Assembly: GCA_017860085.1 (NCBI GenBank)
Contig: JAFNAJ010000077.1
Span: 1-9,059, forward strand
Reading direction: 5' to 3'
DNA length: 9,059 nucleotides
From: Acidobacteriota bacterium
Lineage (GTDB): Bacteria > Acidobacteriota > Vicinamibacteria > Vicinamibacterales > JAFNAJ01
The notes beneath the pieces were generated by a model. It worked only from the letters and a program-made list of their open reading frames with translations, had not been told where the DNA came from and ran no database searches. This document shows positions 1-6,158 of the stretch, one piece after another (position 1 is the stretch's first letter; every line of letters begins with the position of its first letter). The translations under genes and the position numbers were made by a program.

Positions 1-402
1 GTGCGTGTGGGCCTGGACGATGTCCGCGGGTACCTCATGGGCGGGATCGAGACGTGGGTGCGTGCGGGATACCCGCTGGCACAGACGCCGCAGGTGTCGG
101 TCTCCGCGCTCGCGGCGCTACTCGATCGCGGCGACACCCTGCGCATCCTCGACGTCCGCGACCCGGCGGAGTGGCGAGAAGGCCACATCAGAGGAGCCAT
201 TCGGGTTCGATGCGGGGAGCTCTCGAAGCGGCTCGACGAGATTCCTCGCGACGGTGGGCCCATCGCCATCGTTTGTGCCGCGGGGTACCGGTCGACCGTG
301 GCGGCCAGTGTGCTCGAGCGCGCCGGGTTTTCGAGCGTCATCAACGTGACCGGCGGGATGAACGCCTGGAAGCAGGCCGGCCTGCCCCTCGCCATCAGCT
401 GA
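1..402 (+). CDS. Rhodanese-domain protein, C-terminal fragment (5' end outside window)
   Basis: This is the 3' end of a gene whose start lies left of the window; it ends in TGA at 400-402. The 133 visible residues hold the tail of one rhodanese-like unit (a YLMGGIETW motif near residues 11-19) and then a complete rhodanese domain at about residues 31-132. The second unit has the usual LDVRDPAEW motif (50-58), GHIRGAI (61-67) and the active-site loop CAAGYRS with Cys92 as the persulfide-carrying cysteine, then GGMNAW (118-123). Rhodaneses move sulfane sulfur through this cysteine. The order of a degenerate repeat, then 'W..AGYPL', then an active rhodanese is typical of metallo-beta-lactamase-fold proteins fused to rhodanese domains (persulfide-dioxygenase-like). 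The lactamase part is not visible, so that architecture is inferred. It converges on the desaturase gene with a 76-bp gap. Confidence 0.85.
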   Translation: MRVGLDDVRGYLMGGIETWVRAGYPLAQTPQVSVSALAALLDRGDTLRILDVRDPAEWREGHIRGAIRVRCGELSKRLDEIPRDGGPIAIVCAAGYRSTVAASVLERAGFSSVINVTGGMNAWKQAGLPLAIS

Positions 403-412
403 CAGTGACTGT

Positions 413-424
413 ACCCGCGCGGGA
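413..424. terminator. Possible GC hairpin between convergent genes
   Basis: The 76-bp gap between the convergent rhodanese and desaturase genes contains the perfect palindrome CCCGCGCGGG at 414-423. It could act as a bidirectional terminator stem, but it has almost no loop and no T-run on either side, so factor-independent termination is doubtful. Nothing else is recognisable in the gap. Confidence 0.15.
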
Positions 425-478
425 CGGTCTTCCCGAACACTTGATCGCGGCAGCCCCTCAGGTCTGCCCTTCACGACT

Positions 479-1435
479 TCAGTGCCAGTTCGTGTGCGGC
501 GCCTGGTTCAGCACAAACCAGCCGTAGAGCAGGCCGCGGTACGTCTGCCAATGCATGCCGCGACGTTGGTAGAACGGGACCAGGGCCTGCTGCAGCGCCG
601 GCAGACGGTAGAACGGCACGCCTGGGAAGTAGTGGTGCTCGAGGTGGTAGTTCGAATTGAGGAAGGCGAGGTCCCAGAACCAGTGGCCACGCATCAGCGT
701 GCCCCACTTGGCCGGATCGGACGGGTCGATGTCGTAGTGCTGACCGAGTCGGTTGAGCGTGAATGCGACGGGGAACACGAAGAAGACGGGCAGCACGTAG
801 GCCCGCAGGGCCGCCGCGGCGCCGAAGCCCCACCACACGCCAAGTCCGACCGCCAGGTGCGCGCCGATCGAGACGAGCCGCTCGCGTTGGATCCGCTGCC
901 GAACCTCGGGAGGATAGGTCGCTGATTCCCTCCGGGCAGCGCTGAAGTAGATGGGGAAGAGGGCCGGCGTGCAGTAGAGCAGCTTGTACCACCGGCTGTT
1001 GCGCTTGGGCGACAGGTGGTGACGCTTGGGGTCGGCTTCGTCCGAGCCGAGCTCGGCGTGGTGGTCGAGGTGCCAGCGCGTGAACTGAGTGGCCGAGATG
1101 CCGCTCGGAACGGCGTAAAGGAACGCCAGTACCTGTTCGGCCATCCGGTGGCGACGGGCGAACACCGTGTGGTGGACGACCTCGTGGAGCAGCACCGTGA
1201 AGTTGAACACGGTGAACCCCTGCACCAGGGCCAACGGCACCCAGATCCACGGAGACTCGAGGCGCACGAGTCCCCAGGTGGCCAGTACAAGAAGCGCGAA
1301 CTGGCGTGCCGCCACCCACAGGTGGCGAGCGGCCGATTTCTGGTGCAGTTCGCGCAGCGTGTCACGCGTCAGCGCGCGTCCGAGCTCGGCCCGGAGCGCG
1401 GCGGCGTGCCGGCTGTAGAAGTGGGTCTTCTCCAC
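479..1435 (-). CDS. Membrane fatty acid desaturase
   Basis: This 318-residue protein has the complete three-box signature of the membrane fatty acid desaturase family (PF00487 type). Box 1 is HEVVHH (His84, 88, 89), box 2 is HLDHH (His122, 125, 126) and box 3 is HLEHH (His264, 267, 268) within SNYHLEHHYFPGVPFY. An extra histidine sits in GQHYD (His233). In this family these histidines bind two irons that use O2 and electrons to insert a double bond into an acyl chain in the cytoplasmic membrane. Hydrophobic segments near residues 44-58, 62-82, 100-115, 190-205 and 208-230 fit the usual hairpin topology. The third box starts with H, not Q, so a cytochrome-b5-fused front-end desaturase is unlikely, and there is no b5 domain. 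The start is a GTG at 1435, supported by an extended -10 promoter just upstream; no clear Shine-Dalgarno sequence is seen. The substrate and regiospecificity cannot be read; related di-iron families (carotenoid ketolase or hydroxylase) are less likely. Confidence 0.88.
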   Translation of the reverse strand: MEKTHFYSRHAAALRAELGRALTRDTLRELHQKSAARHLWVAARQFALLVLATWGLVRLESPWIWVPLALVQGFTVFNFTVLLHEVVHHTVFARRHRMAEQVLAFLYAVPSGISATQFTRWHLDHHAELGSDEADPKRHHLSPKRNSRWYKLLYCTPALFPIYFSAARRESATYPPEVRQRIQRERLVSIGAHLAVGLGVWWGFGAAAALRAYVLPVFFVFPVAFTLNRLGQHYDIDPSDPAKWGTLMRGHWFWDLAFLNSNYHLEHHYFPGVPFYRLPALQQALVPFYQRRGMHWQTYRGLLYGWFVLNQAPHTNWH

Positions 1436-1465
1436 GCGTTGCTGGTTGTGACGGCCCGACTCCGC

Positions 1466-1474
1466 ACTATAGCA
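1466..1474 (-). promoter_or_regulatory. Extended -10 promoter of the desaturase gene
   Basis: Read on the minus strand this is TGCTATAGT, an extended -10 element (TGn followed by TATAGT, 5 of 6 matches to TATAAT). It would start transcription near 1459, about 24 bases ahead of the GTG at 1435. The matching -35 position (about 1488-1494) is poor, which is tolerated with extended -10 elements. The -35 zone lies inside the small palindrome at 1485-1495. Confidence 0.45.
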
Positions 1475-1484
1475 CGGCGCGCTG

Positions 1485-1495
1485 GCGTGACACGC
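1485..1495. repeat. 11-bp palindrome GCGTG-A-CACGC in the divergent control region
   Basis: A perfect inverted repeat, GCGTG (1485-1489), one central A, CACGC (1491-1495), covers the predicted -35 position of the desaturase promoter. A further GCGTG copy lies at 1508-1512, just left of the receptor's predicted -35. The placement would suit a regulator of the divergent pair, but arms of 5 bp in GC-rich DNA can arise by chance. Confidence 0.25.
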
Positions 1496-1512
1496 TGCGG
1501 CATACGAGCGTG

Positions 1513-1541
1513 TTGAGCTTGATCGAGGAGTGTGCTAAAAA
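1513..1541 (+). promoter_or_regulatory. Candidate sigma70-type promoter of the TonB-dependent receptor gene
   Basis: TTGAGC at 1513-1518 (4 of 6 to TTGACA) is followed after 17 bases by TAAAAA at 1536-1541 (4 of 6 to TATAAT). The predicted transcription start is about 1548, giving a leader of about 84 bases before the ATG at 1632. The match is moderate, but the A-run stands out in this GC-rich region. Confidence 0.35.
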
Positions 1542-1542
1542 C

Positions 1543-1558
1543 CCGCAATCCGTTGCGG
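1543..1558. promoter_or_regulatory. Perfect 6-bp inverted repeat at the predicted receptor start site
   Basis: CCGCAA (1543-1548), four bases TCCG, then TTGCGG (1553-1558) form a perfect inverted repeat immediately after the candidate -10 element. It would overlap the transcription start, where a repressor operator is often found, or form a hairpin at the 5' end of the receptor mRNA. The regulator is unknown. Confidence 0.35.
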
Positions 1559-1631
1559 CTTCTCGGGGATGCGGCGTGCGGTCGTCCACACGGTCCCGCC
1601 CGTGCGCGTGCCCAGAACAGGCGAGGTTTCC

Positions 1632-3899
1632 ATGATTCGCTCGTCCTTGTTTGCGGTGGTTGTTGCCGGTTGGTCAGTGGCGGCCATGGCTGCCCCGGGC
1701 ACCTGGTCGTCGGACCCGCCCGCGGTGGGGCCCGATGCGCCCGCGACCGAGCAGGCGGCGTCTGGGCCGCAGCAGCCCCCACCGGCCCAACCTGCCAGCC
1801 CCGAGCGGTCTGGTCAGGAGAAGCCGAAGGGTGAGGAGCCGCCGAAAACCGAGGAGCAGCCCCCGGTGCCGGCGTTCGAGGAACTGGTCGTCGTGACGGC
1901 GTCGAAGATCGAGCAGAAGCTCGTGAACGCGCCGGCGGCGGTGAGCCTCATTTCCGGCCAGGCGATCGAGGCGCTGCCAGTCCAGTCGTACGCCGACCTG
2001 TTTCGCGCCGTCCCCGGTGTGAACGTCGCCCAGACCTCGGCGCGCGACATCAACGTGACGAGCCGCGGCGCCAGCTCGACCCTCTCCACGTCGCAGTTGG
2101 CGCTCATGGACGGGCGCAGCATCTACCAGGACTTCTTCGGGTTCGTCGCGTGGGACTTTCTCCCGATCAGCTTCGACGAAGTCAAGCAGATCGAGGTGAT
2201 TCGAGGACCCGCCTCCGCCGTGTGGGGCGCCAACGCGATGACCGGGGTCATCAACGTGATCACCAAGTCGCCCCGGGAGCTGAACGGCGACTCGTTCGCC
2301 GTCTCGTTCGGTGGATTCGATCGCGAGGTGGACGACGACGGCACGGGGGCCGGGACGCTCTTCTCGTTCAACGTGACCCACGCGCGGGCCGTCAACGACC
2401 GCTGGTCGTACAAGCTGTCGGGCGGCGCCTACTCGCAGGACGCGCTGCCGAGGCCGGCCGGCACCATCGACAACGCCTACAACACGCCGTATCCGTCCTT
2501 CCAGAACGAGGGCACGACGCAGCCGAAGTTCGACGCGCGCGTGGATTACGACGCCGAGAATGGCCAGCGTTTCATCGTGGCCGGCGGCATCGCCGGGACC
2601 AGGGGGCTCATCCACACCGGGATTGGGCCGTTCAACATCCAATCGGGGACGCTGCTCGGGTACGCGAAGGCCAACTACAGCCGGGGCGCGATGAAGATCA
2701 ACTTCTTCACCAACCTGCTCGACGGCGAAGGGACCAACCTGCTGGCGGTTGACGCCCAGGGGCAGCCAATCCTCTTCCTCTTCAAGCAGCAGACCTACGA
2801 CCTCGAGTTCGGCAACGTGCAGACCATCGGCACGCGCCACGTGATCAGCTACGGCGCCAACTTCCGCCACAACACCTTCGACCTGTCGCTGGCGCCGCTG
2901 GGCGACAACCGGCAGGAAGGCGGCTTCTACGTGCAGGACGAGATCTTCCTGTCCGACCACTTCCGGTGGCTGGTTGGCGCGCGCCTGGACAAGTTCGACG
3001 TCATCGACGACCCCGTGTTCTCGCCGCGGACGACCTTCATGTTCAAGCCGAACGTCGACCACACCTTGCGGGTGTCGTACAACCGGGCGTTCCGCGCGCC
3101 GTCCCTGGTGAACAACTACCTGCAGGTCGGCCTCGTCAACGCGATCGATCTGGGGCTGATCTTCCCGCCACTGGCCGGCCAGCAGTACGTCTTCCCCGTC
3201 GAAGCCCTCGGCAACCAGGACCTGGTCGAGGAGGAGATGACGGCCTACGAGGTGGGCTACGCGGGAGCGATTCGCGGACGCGTCACGCTGAGCGCGGCGT
3301 TCTACGTCAACGACTCGAAGAACGAGATCTTCTTCACCCAGACCGGGTCCTACAGCTCGAAGAATCCGCCACCGGGCTGGCCGCTCCCGCCGGTGGTGCT
3401 CGACATCCTGATCGCCCAGAACGCGTTCGGCCCCGGCAACGGCCTGCCGTCGACCTTCAGCTACCTCAACCTCGGCAAGGTTCGCAACAAGGGCATCGAG
3501 CTGGGCGCCGACGCCCTGATCGGCCGCGGGTGGAACGGCTTCGTGAACTACTCCTGGCAGGCCGAGCCCGAGCCGATTGGCTTCGACATCTCGGAGCTCA
3601 ACCTGCCACCGACGAATCGTTTCAACCTCGGGGTCGGGTACTCGGCCGACCGCTACTTCGGGTCGGTCTCCCTCAACTACCAGGACGATGCCTACTGGCA
3701 GGACGTGCTCGACGCGCGATATGCGGGGCCGACCGAGGCGTTCACCACCGTCAACGGCGCCTTCGGGGTGCGCTGGGCGAGCGGTCGCGTCACGACCTCG
3801 ATCAAGGTGAACAACCTCTTCAACGAGCAGATCCAGTACCACGTGTTCGGCGACATCATGAAGCGCCAGGTGCTCGGGGAGCTGAGGATGCAGTTCTGA
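1632..3899 (+). CDS. TonB-dependent outer-membrane receptor
   Basis: This 755-residue receptor takes a ligand across the outer membrane using energy passed from the inner membrane by TonB. A signal peptide (MIRSSLFAVVVAGWS..., cleavage probably after AMA at about residue 20) is followed by a Pro/Glu/Gln-rich stretch (about 22-82). Next come a TonB-box-like EELVVVTASK (83-92), the plug domain (about 92-215, with LFRAVPGVNV, LMDGRS, and the family hallmark IRGPASAVWGANAMTGVINV starting at Ile190) and a beta-barrel to the C-terminus. The barrel carries repeated aromatic-rich strands and RVSYNRAFRAPS, and ends in the outer-membrane terminal aromatic residue (MQF, Phe755). I chose the ATG at 1632, not the in-frame ATG at 1569, because it starts the signal peptide and has GAGG at 1623-1626, five bases upstream. 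The ligand cannot be told: the fold resembles siderophore/vitamin receptors, but no ExbBD, TonB or transport partner is in the window. It is divergent from the desaturase and convergent on the bactofilin. Confidence 0.93.
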   Translation: MIRSSLFAVVVAGWSVAAMAAPGTWSSDPPAVGPDAPATEQAASGPQQPPPAQPASPERSGQEKPKGEEPPKTEEQPPVPAFEELVVVTASKIEQKLVNAPAAVSLISGQAIEALPVQSYADLFRAVPGVNVAQTSARDINVTSRGASSTLSTSQLALMDGRSIYQDFFGFVAWDFLPISFDEVKQIEVIRGPASAVWGANAMTGVINVITKSPRELNGDSFAVSFGGFDREVDDDGTGAGTLFSFNVTHARAVNDRWSYKLSGGAYSQDALPRPAGTIDNAYNTPYPSFQNEGTTQPKFDARVDYDAENGQRFIVAGGIAGTRGLIHTGIGPFNIQSGTLLGYAKANYSRGAMKINFFTNLLDGEGTNLLAVDAQGQPILFLFKQQTYDLEFGNVQTIGTRHVISYGANFRHNTFDLSLAPLGDNRQEGGFYVQDEIFLSDHFRWLVGARLDKFDVIDDPVFSPRTTFMFKPNVDHTLRVSYNRAFRAPSLVNNYLQVGLVNAIDLGLIFPPLAGQQYVFPVEALGNQDLVEEEMTAYEVGYAGAIRGRVTLSAAFYVNDSKNEIFFTQTGSYSSKNPPPGWPLPPVVLDILIAQNAFGPGNGLPSTFSYLNLGKVRNKGIELGADALIGRGWNGFVNYSWQAEPEPIGFDISELNLPPTNRFNLGVGYSADRYFGSVSLNYQDDAYWQDVLDARYAGPTEAFTTVNGAFGVRWASGRVTTSIKVNNLFNEQIQYHVFGDIMKRQVLGELRMQF

Positions 3900-3903
3900 G
3901 GTC

Positions 3904-3914
3904 GCCCGGCGGGC
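3904..3914. terminator. Weak hairpin between receptor and bactofilin stop codons
   Basis: The 21-bp gap between the two convergent stop codons contains GCCC-GGC-GGGC at about 3905-3914. It could be a small shared terminator stem, but it lacks a T-run and the stem is only four base pairs. Termination here may instead depend on Rho or on antisense collision. Confidence 0.12.
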
Positions 3915-3920
3915 TGGAGG

Positions 3921-4343
3921 TCAGCCTTCGGAGGGCGGCTCGCCGCGGCGCTCGAGCCGATAGCGCGCCACCCGCACGGCCGCCTCGGCCCGCTTCATCT
4001 CGACACGGCCCTGAAACCAGGCCCCGAGCTCGACGCCGATCTTCGGGGCCGTGAGATCGCCGTCGACGACCGCGCCCTCGAGCACCTCAATGCTGTCGCT
4101 GGCTGTCACCGCCCCCGAGACGCGCCCGGCGATGGTGATGATCTTGGCAAACATCTGGCCGGTGACGCGCCCTTCTGGTGCGACCGTCAGCGCGTGATTG
4201 GGCAGGTTGATGTCGCCGTCGAGCCGCCCGGCGATAATGAGGTCCTCGTCGGCGAGGACATCGCCCGCGATGACGATGCCTTCTGCGATGACTCCGGGGC
4301 GTGGCTGGCTGCGGTATGGCTGGACGCTGTCCATCCTTGTCAT
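3921..4343 (-). CDS. Bactofilin-family polymer-forming protein
   Basis: About 140 residues with the bactofilin domain (PF04519 type) at about residues 17-117. Short repeated strands alternate Gly and hydrophobic residues: GIVIAGDV, EDLIIAGRLDGDI, HALTVAPEGRVTGQ, KIITIAGRVSGAV, DSIEVLEGAVVDGDL and APKIGVELGAWFQGRVEM. Bactofilins fold into a right-handed beta-helix and polymerise without nucleotides into filaments or patches at the membrane, where they localise cell-wall enzymes and other envelope machinery. The N-terminal tail (about 16 residues) is short and Pro/Arg-containing, and the C-terminal tail is basic then Glu/Pro-rich. Possible starts are ATG at 4373, 4358, 4343 and 4334. I prefer 4343, which has GGTGAG seven bases upstream; 4334 is nearly as good. 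Any of these overlaps the 5' end of the VanZ gene on the other strand. The M23 peptidase often found beside bactofilins is absent. Confidence 0.85.
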   Translation of the reverse strand: MTRMDSVQPYRSQPRPGVIAEGIVIAGDVLADEDLIIAGRLDGDINLPNHALTVAPEGRVTGQMFAKIITIAGRVSGAVTASDSIEVLEGAVVDGDLTAPKIGVELGAWFQGRVEMKRAEAAVRVARYRLERRGEPPSEG

Positions 4344-4686
4344 CCTAGCACTCACCATGCTCCCGCCAGGCAATTTCCGTGGCCATTCTCACTGGTACAT
4401 GGTGACGTGGGTGCCCTTCACCGACAAGGTGCTGAAGTGGCACGACCTGGCCGGAAACATGGTGGTGTTCGTGCCGTTCGGGCTGATGTGCCCGTTCGGC
4501 CGCACCCGCTCTGGCGCGGGGCGGCTCATGGTCGTGGCTGTCCTGGCGCTGGCGCTGTCGATCGCGGTCGAGACCTTCCAGGTCTACTGCCACAACCGCT
4601 TCGCGTCAGCCACCGACGTCGTGTTCAACCTCGCGGGGGCGGTGCTGGGCTCTCGCCTCGCGTCAGCCCGTCGAGCGCACGCCTGA
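4288..4686 (+). CDS. VanZ-family membrane protein
   Basis: This small 132-residue membrane protein has the VanZ-like pattern: a first membrane segment ending in a LPPG turn (about 10-27), then FTDKVLKWHDLAGN with Asp46, Lys47 and Asn57, a second segment FVPFGLMCPF (about 57-71), and a third (about 79-97) carrying the conserved SIAVETFQVY (Glu95, Gln98). The CHNRFASATDVVFN motif (Arg104, Asp110, Asn114) follows, and a last segment ends in GAVLG. The family is named after teicoplanin-resistance VanZ, but most chromosomal members have no known role and resistance should not be assumed. ATG at 4288 is the latest start that keeps segment one; there are further in-frame ATGs upstream (4276, 4270, 4198). 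No Shine-Dalgarno sequence is evident. Its 5' end overlaps the bactofilin gene by about 56 bp and its 3' end overlaps threonine synthase by 62 bp, both on the opposite strand. Confidence 0.8.
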   Translation: MTPGRGWLRYGWTLSILVILALTMLPPGNFRGHSHWYMVTWVPFTDKVLKWHDLAGNMVVFVPFGLMCPFGRTRSGAGRLMVVAVLALALSIAVETFQVYCHNRFASATDVVFNLAGAVLGSRLASARRAHA

Positions 4687-5974
4687 CGGCGTCCAGGTCG
4701 TTGGGCAGTTCGAGGGGACGGCTGGCCAGCGGCGTGGGGAATCCGAGGGTGCTTTCGTGATAGCGCTGCTTGAACTCGGGGAACTTCAGCCCGTTCGCGG
4801 TCGAGACGACGACCACCCGCGCATGGCGGCCAATCTCGCCGCGGGCGACGAGGGTCGAGAGCGCCGCAAGGGCCACCCCTGTGTGCGGACAGGTGAACAT
4901 CCCGCATCGGTCCGCTCGCGCGGCGGCGTGTGACAACTCTTCCTCAGTCGCTTGCTCGACGCACCCCTGGTACCGCTGCAAGACCCTGATCGCCTTCTGC
5001 ACCGACACGGGTGCGCCGATCTGGATGGCCGAGGCAAGCGTGGGGCGTGCGGTCACGGACCGATAACGCCAGCCGTTCTGGTAGGCCAGGTACAGGGGAT
5101 TGGCCGCGGCCGCCTGAGCGACGATGAGCCGCGGTCGCGTGTCGATCAGCCCAAGGGCGACCATCAGGTCGAAGCCTGCGCCGAGTGCACTCACGTTGCC
5201 GAGGTTGCCGCCAGGAATGACCACGACGTCGGGCACGGTCCAGCCCAGTTGCTGCACGATTTCAACGGCGACGGTCTTCTGCCCCTCGAGGCGGAGACTG
5301 TTCATGGAGTTGGCCAGGTAGACCCCCTCGGCTTCGACGAGGCGCTGGACGATGGCCATGCACCCGTCGAAGTCGGTGTCGAGCGACAGCACGAGCGCGC
5401 CGTTTGCCAGCGGCTGGAGCAGTTGAGCGGTGGAGACCCGCCCGCGTGGCAGGATGACCAGCGCCGGAATGCCCGCGGCGGCCGCGTAGGCGGCCAGTGA
5501 CGCCGACGTGTCGCCGGACGATGCGCAGGCGACGGCGCGCACGCGACGCCCATCGGCGATCATCTGGCGCACGACCGAGACGAGAACGGTCATTCCGAGG
5601 TCCTTGAACGACCCCGTGTGGGTGAACCCGCACTGCTTGATCCAGAGGTCCGGGACGCCGAACTCGGCCCCGAGGCGATCAAGCTTGACGAGCGGTGTCC
5701 CACCTTCGCGCATGGTGACGATGCACTCGTCCCGTACCGCCGGGCACACCCACTCGCGCTTGCTCCAGACTGACGAGCCGTGGATCGTACCGTGTGGGCG
5801 GTCACGATCGTCGAACAACGCCATCCAGGCCGACGCCGTGCGGTCGCACAGCGCGTCGAGATCGTGCGCGACCTCGAGCAGTTGACCACACGACGGACAC
5901 CGGTAGATCGGCTGGTCGAGCGCGTGGTCACCCGGGCAGCCGGCGAGACAGCGGAAGACGGCGCGATATGGCAT
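4625..5974 (-). CDS. thrC: Threonine synthase, plant-like type
   Basis: This PLP enzyme converts O-phospho-L-homoserine and water to L-threonine and phosphate, the last step of threonine synthesis. From the ATG at 5974 it is 449 residues. The N-terminus has a small zinc-ribbon-like module (Cys9, 13, 26, 29; YRCPSCGQLLEV). The catalytic core follows: HTGSFKDLGMTVLVS with the PLP-binding Lys124, ACASSGDTSASLAAY, the FDGCM motif, NSLRLEGQKT, the phosphate-binding loop PGGNLGN (254-260), ASAIQIG, CPHTGVA, and VVSTANGLKF near the end. These motifs and the N-terminal extension closely resemble plant threonine synthases as I recall them, more than the short Thermus-type enzyme. The open frame extends to a GTG at 5992, but MPYRAVFRC at 5974 looks like the natural start; ribosome-site support is weak for both. 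The last 62 bases overlap the VanZ gene tail-to-tail. No thrA or thrB lies beside it. Confidence 0.92.
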   Translation of the reverse strand: MPYRAVFRCLAGCPGDHALDQPIYRCPSCGQLLEVAHDLDALCDRTASAWMALFDDRDRPHGTIHGSSVWSKREWVCPAVRDECIVTMREGGTPLVKLDRLGAEFGVPDLWIKQCGFTHTGSFKDLGMTVLVSVVRQMIADGRRVRAVACASSGDTSASLAAYAAAAGIPALVILPRGRVSTAQLLQPLANGALVLSLDTDFDGCMAIVQRLVEAEGVYLANSMNSLRLEGQKTVAVEIVQQLGWTVPDVVVIPGGNLGNVSALGAGFDLMVALGLIDTRPRLIVAQAAAANPLYLAYQNGWRYRSVTARPTLASAIQIGAPVSVQKAIRVLQRYQGCVEQATEEELSHAAARADRCGMFTCPHTGVALAALSTLVARGEIGRHARVVVVSTANGLKFPEFKQRYHESTLGFPTPLASRPLELPNDLDAVRRALDGLTRGESPAPPPRG

Positions 5975-6029
5975 GGGGCTCGCTTTTACCACAGTACAGC
6001 CCTGTCGGGATGCCCTTCCACGCCCCAGG

Positions 6030-6067
6030 GATTACGAAACGTGTCGATGGCACACGAGTCTGTAATC
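6030..6067. repeat. Nested inverted repeat in the divergent intergenic region
   Basis: GATTAC (6030-6035) pairs with GTAATC (6062-6067), and inside it CGTGT (6040-6044) pairs with ACACG (6052-6056) around a 7-base loop, giving an interrupted 38-base hairpin or double operator. It lies midway between threonine synthase (start 5974) and the kinase-like gene (start 6159), so it would be in the leader or promoter of one or both. I see no convincing -35/-10 pair elsewhere in 5975-6158. Confidence 0.35.
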
Positions 6068-6158
6068 GACGCCGCCGGCGTTCCTGGGGGCAGGCATTGG
6101 GTATTCGCGACCACGGTCCACGTGCCGATTTGAAGGCAGGTGCCCGTCTGACCACGCG

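Noticed and set aside
372..385. 14-bp perfect palindrome (GCAGGCC/GGCCTGC) near the end of the rhodanese gene
   Set aside because: It lies inside the coding sequence of the AGLPL region with no T-run after it; probably chance in GC-rich codons and not a terminator.
1674..3842. 722-codon open frame on the minus strand opposite the TonB-dependent receptor
   Set aside because: It lies wholly antisense to a gene with clear plug and barrel motifs. Its translation is Val/Arg/Glu/Gly-rich with no domain, as expected from GC-rich codon bias.
2966..4054. 362-codon plus-strand frame spanning the receptor end and bactofilin region
   Set aside because: Arg/Ala-rich shadow of the receptor frame that runs through its stop; no motif.
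4288..4686. Glycopeptide-resistance gene, from the VanZ similarity
   Set aside because: No other van-type gene is nearby and most VanZ-family proteins are not resistance factors; only the family name is supported.
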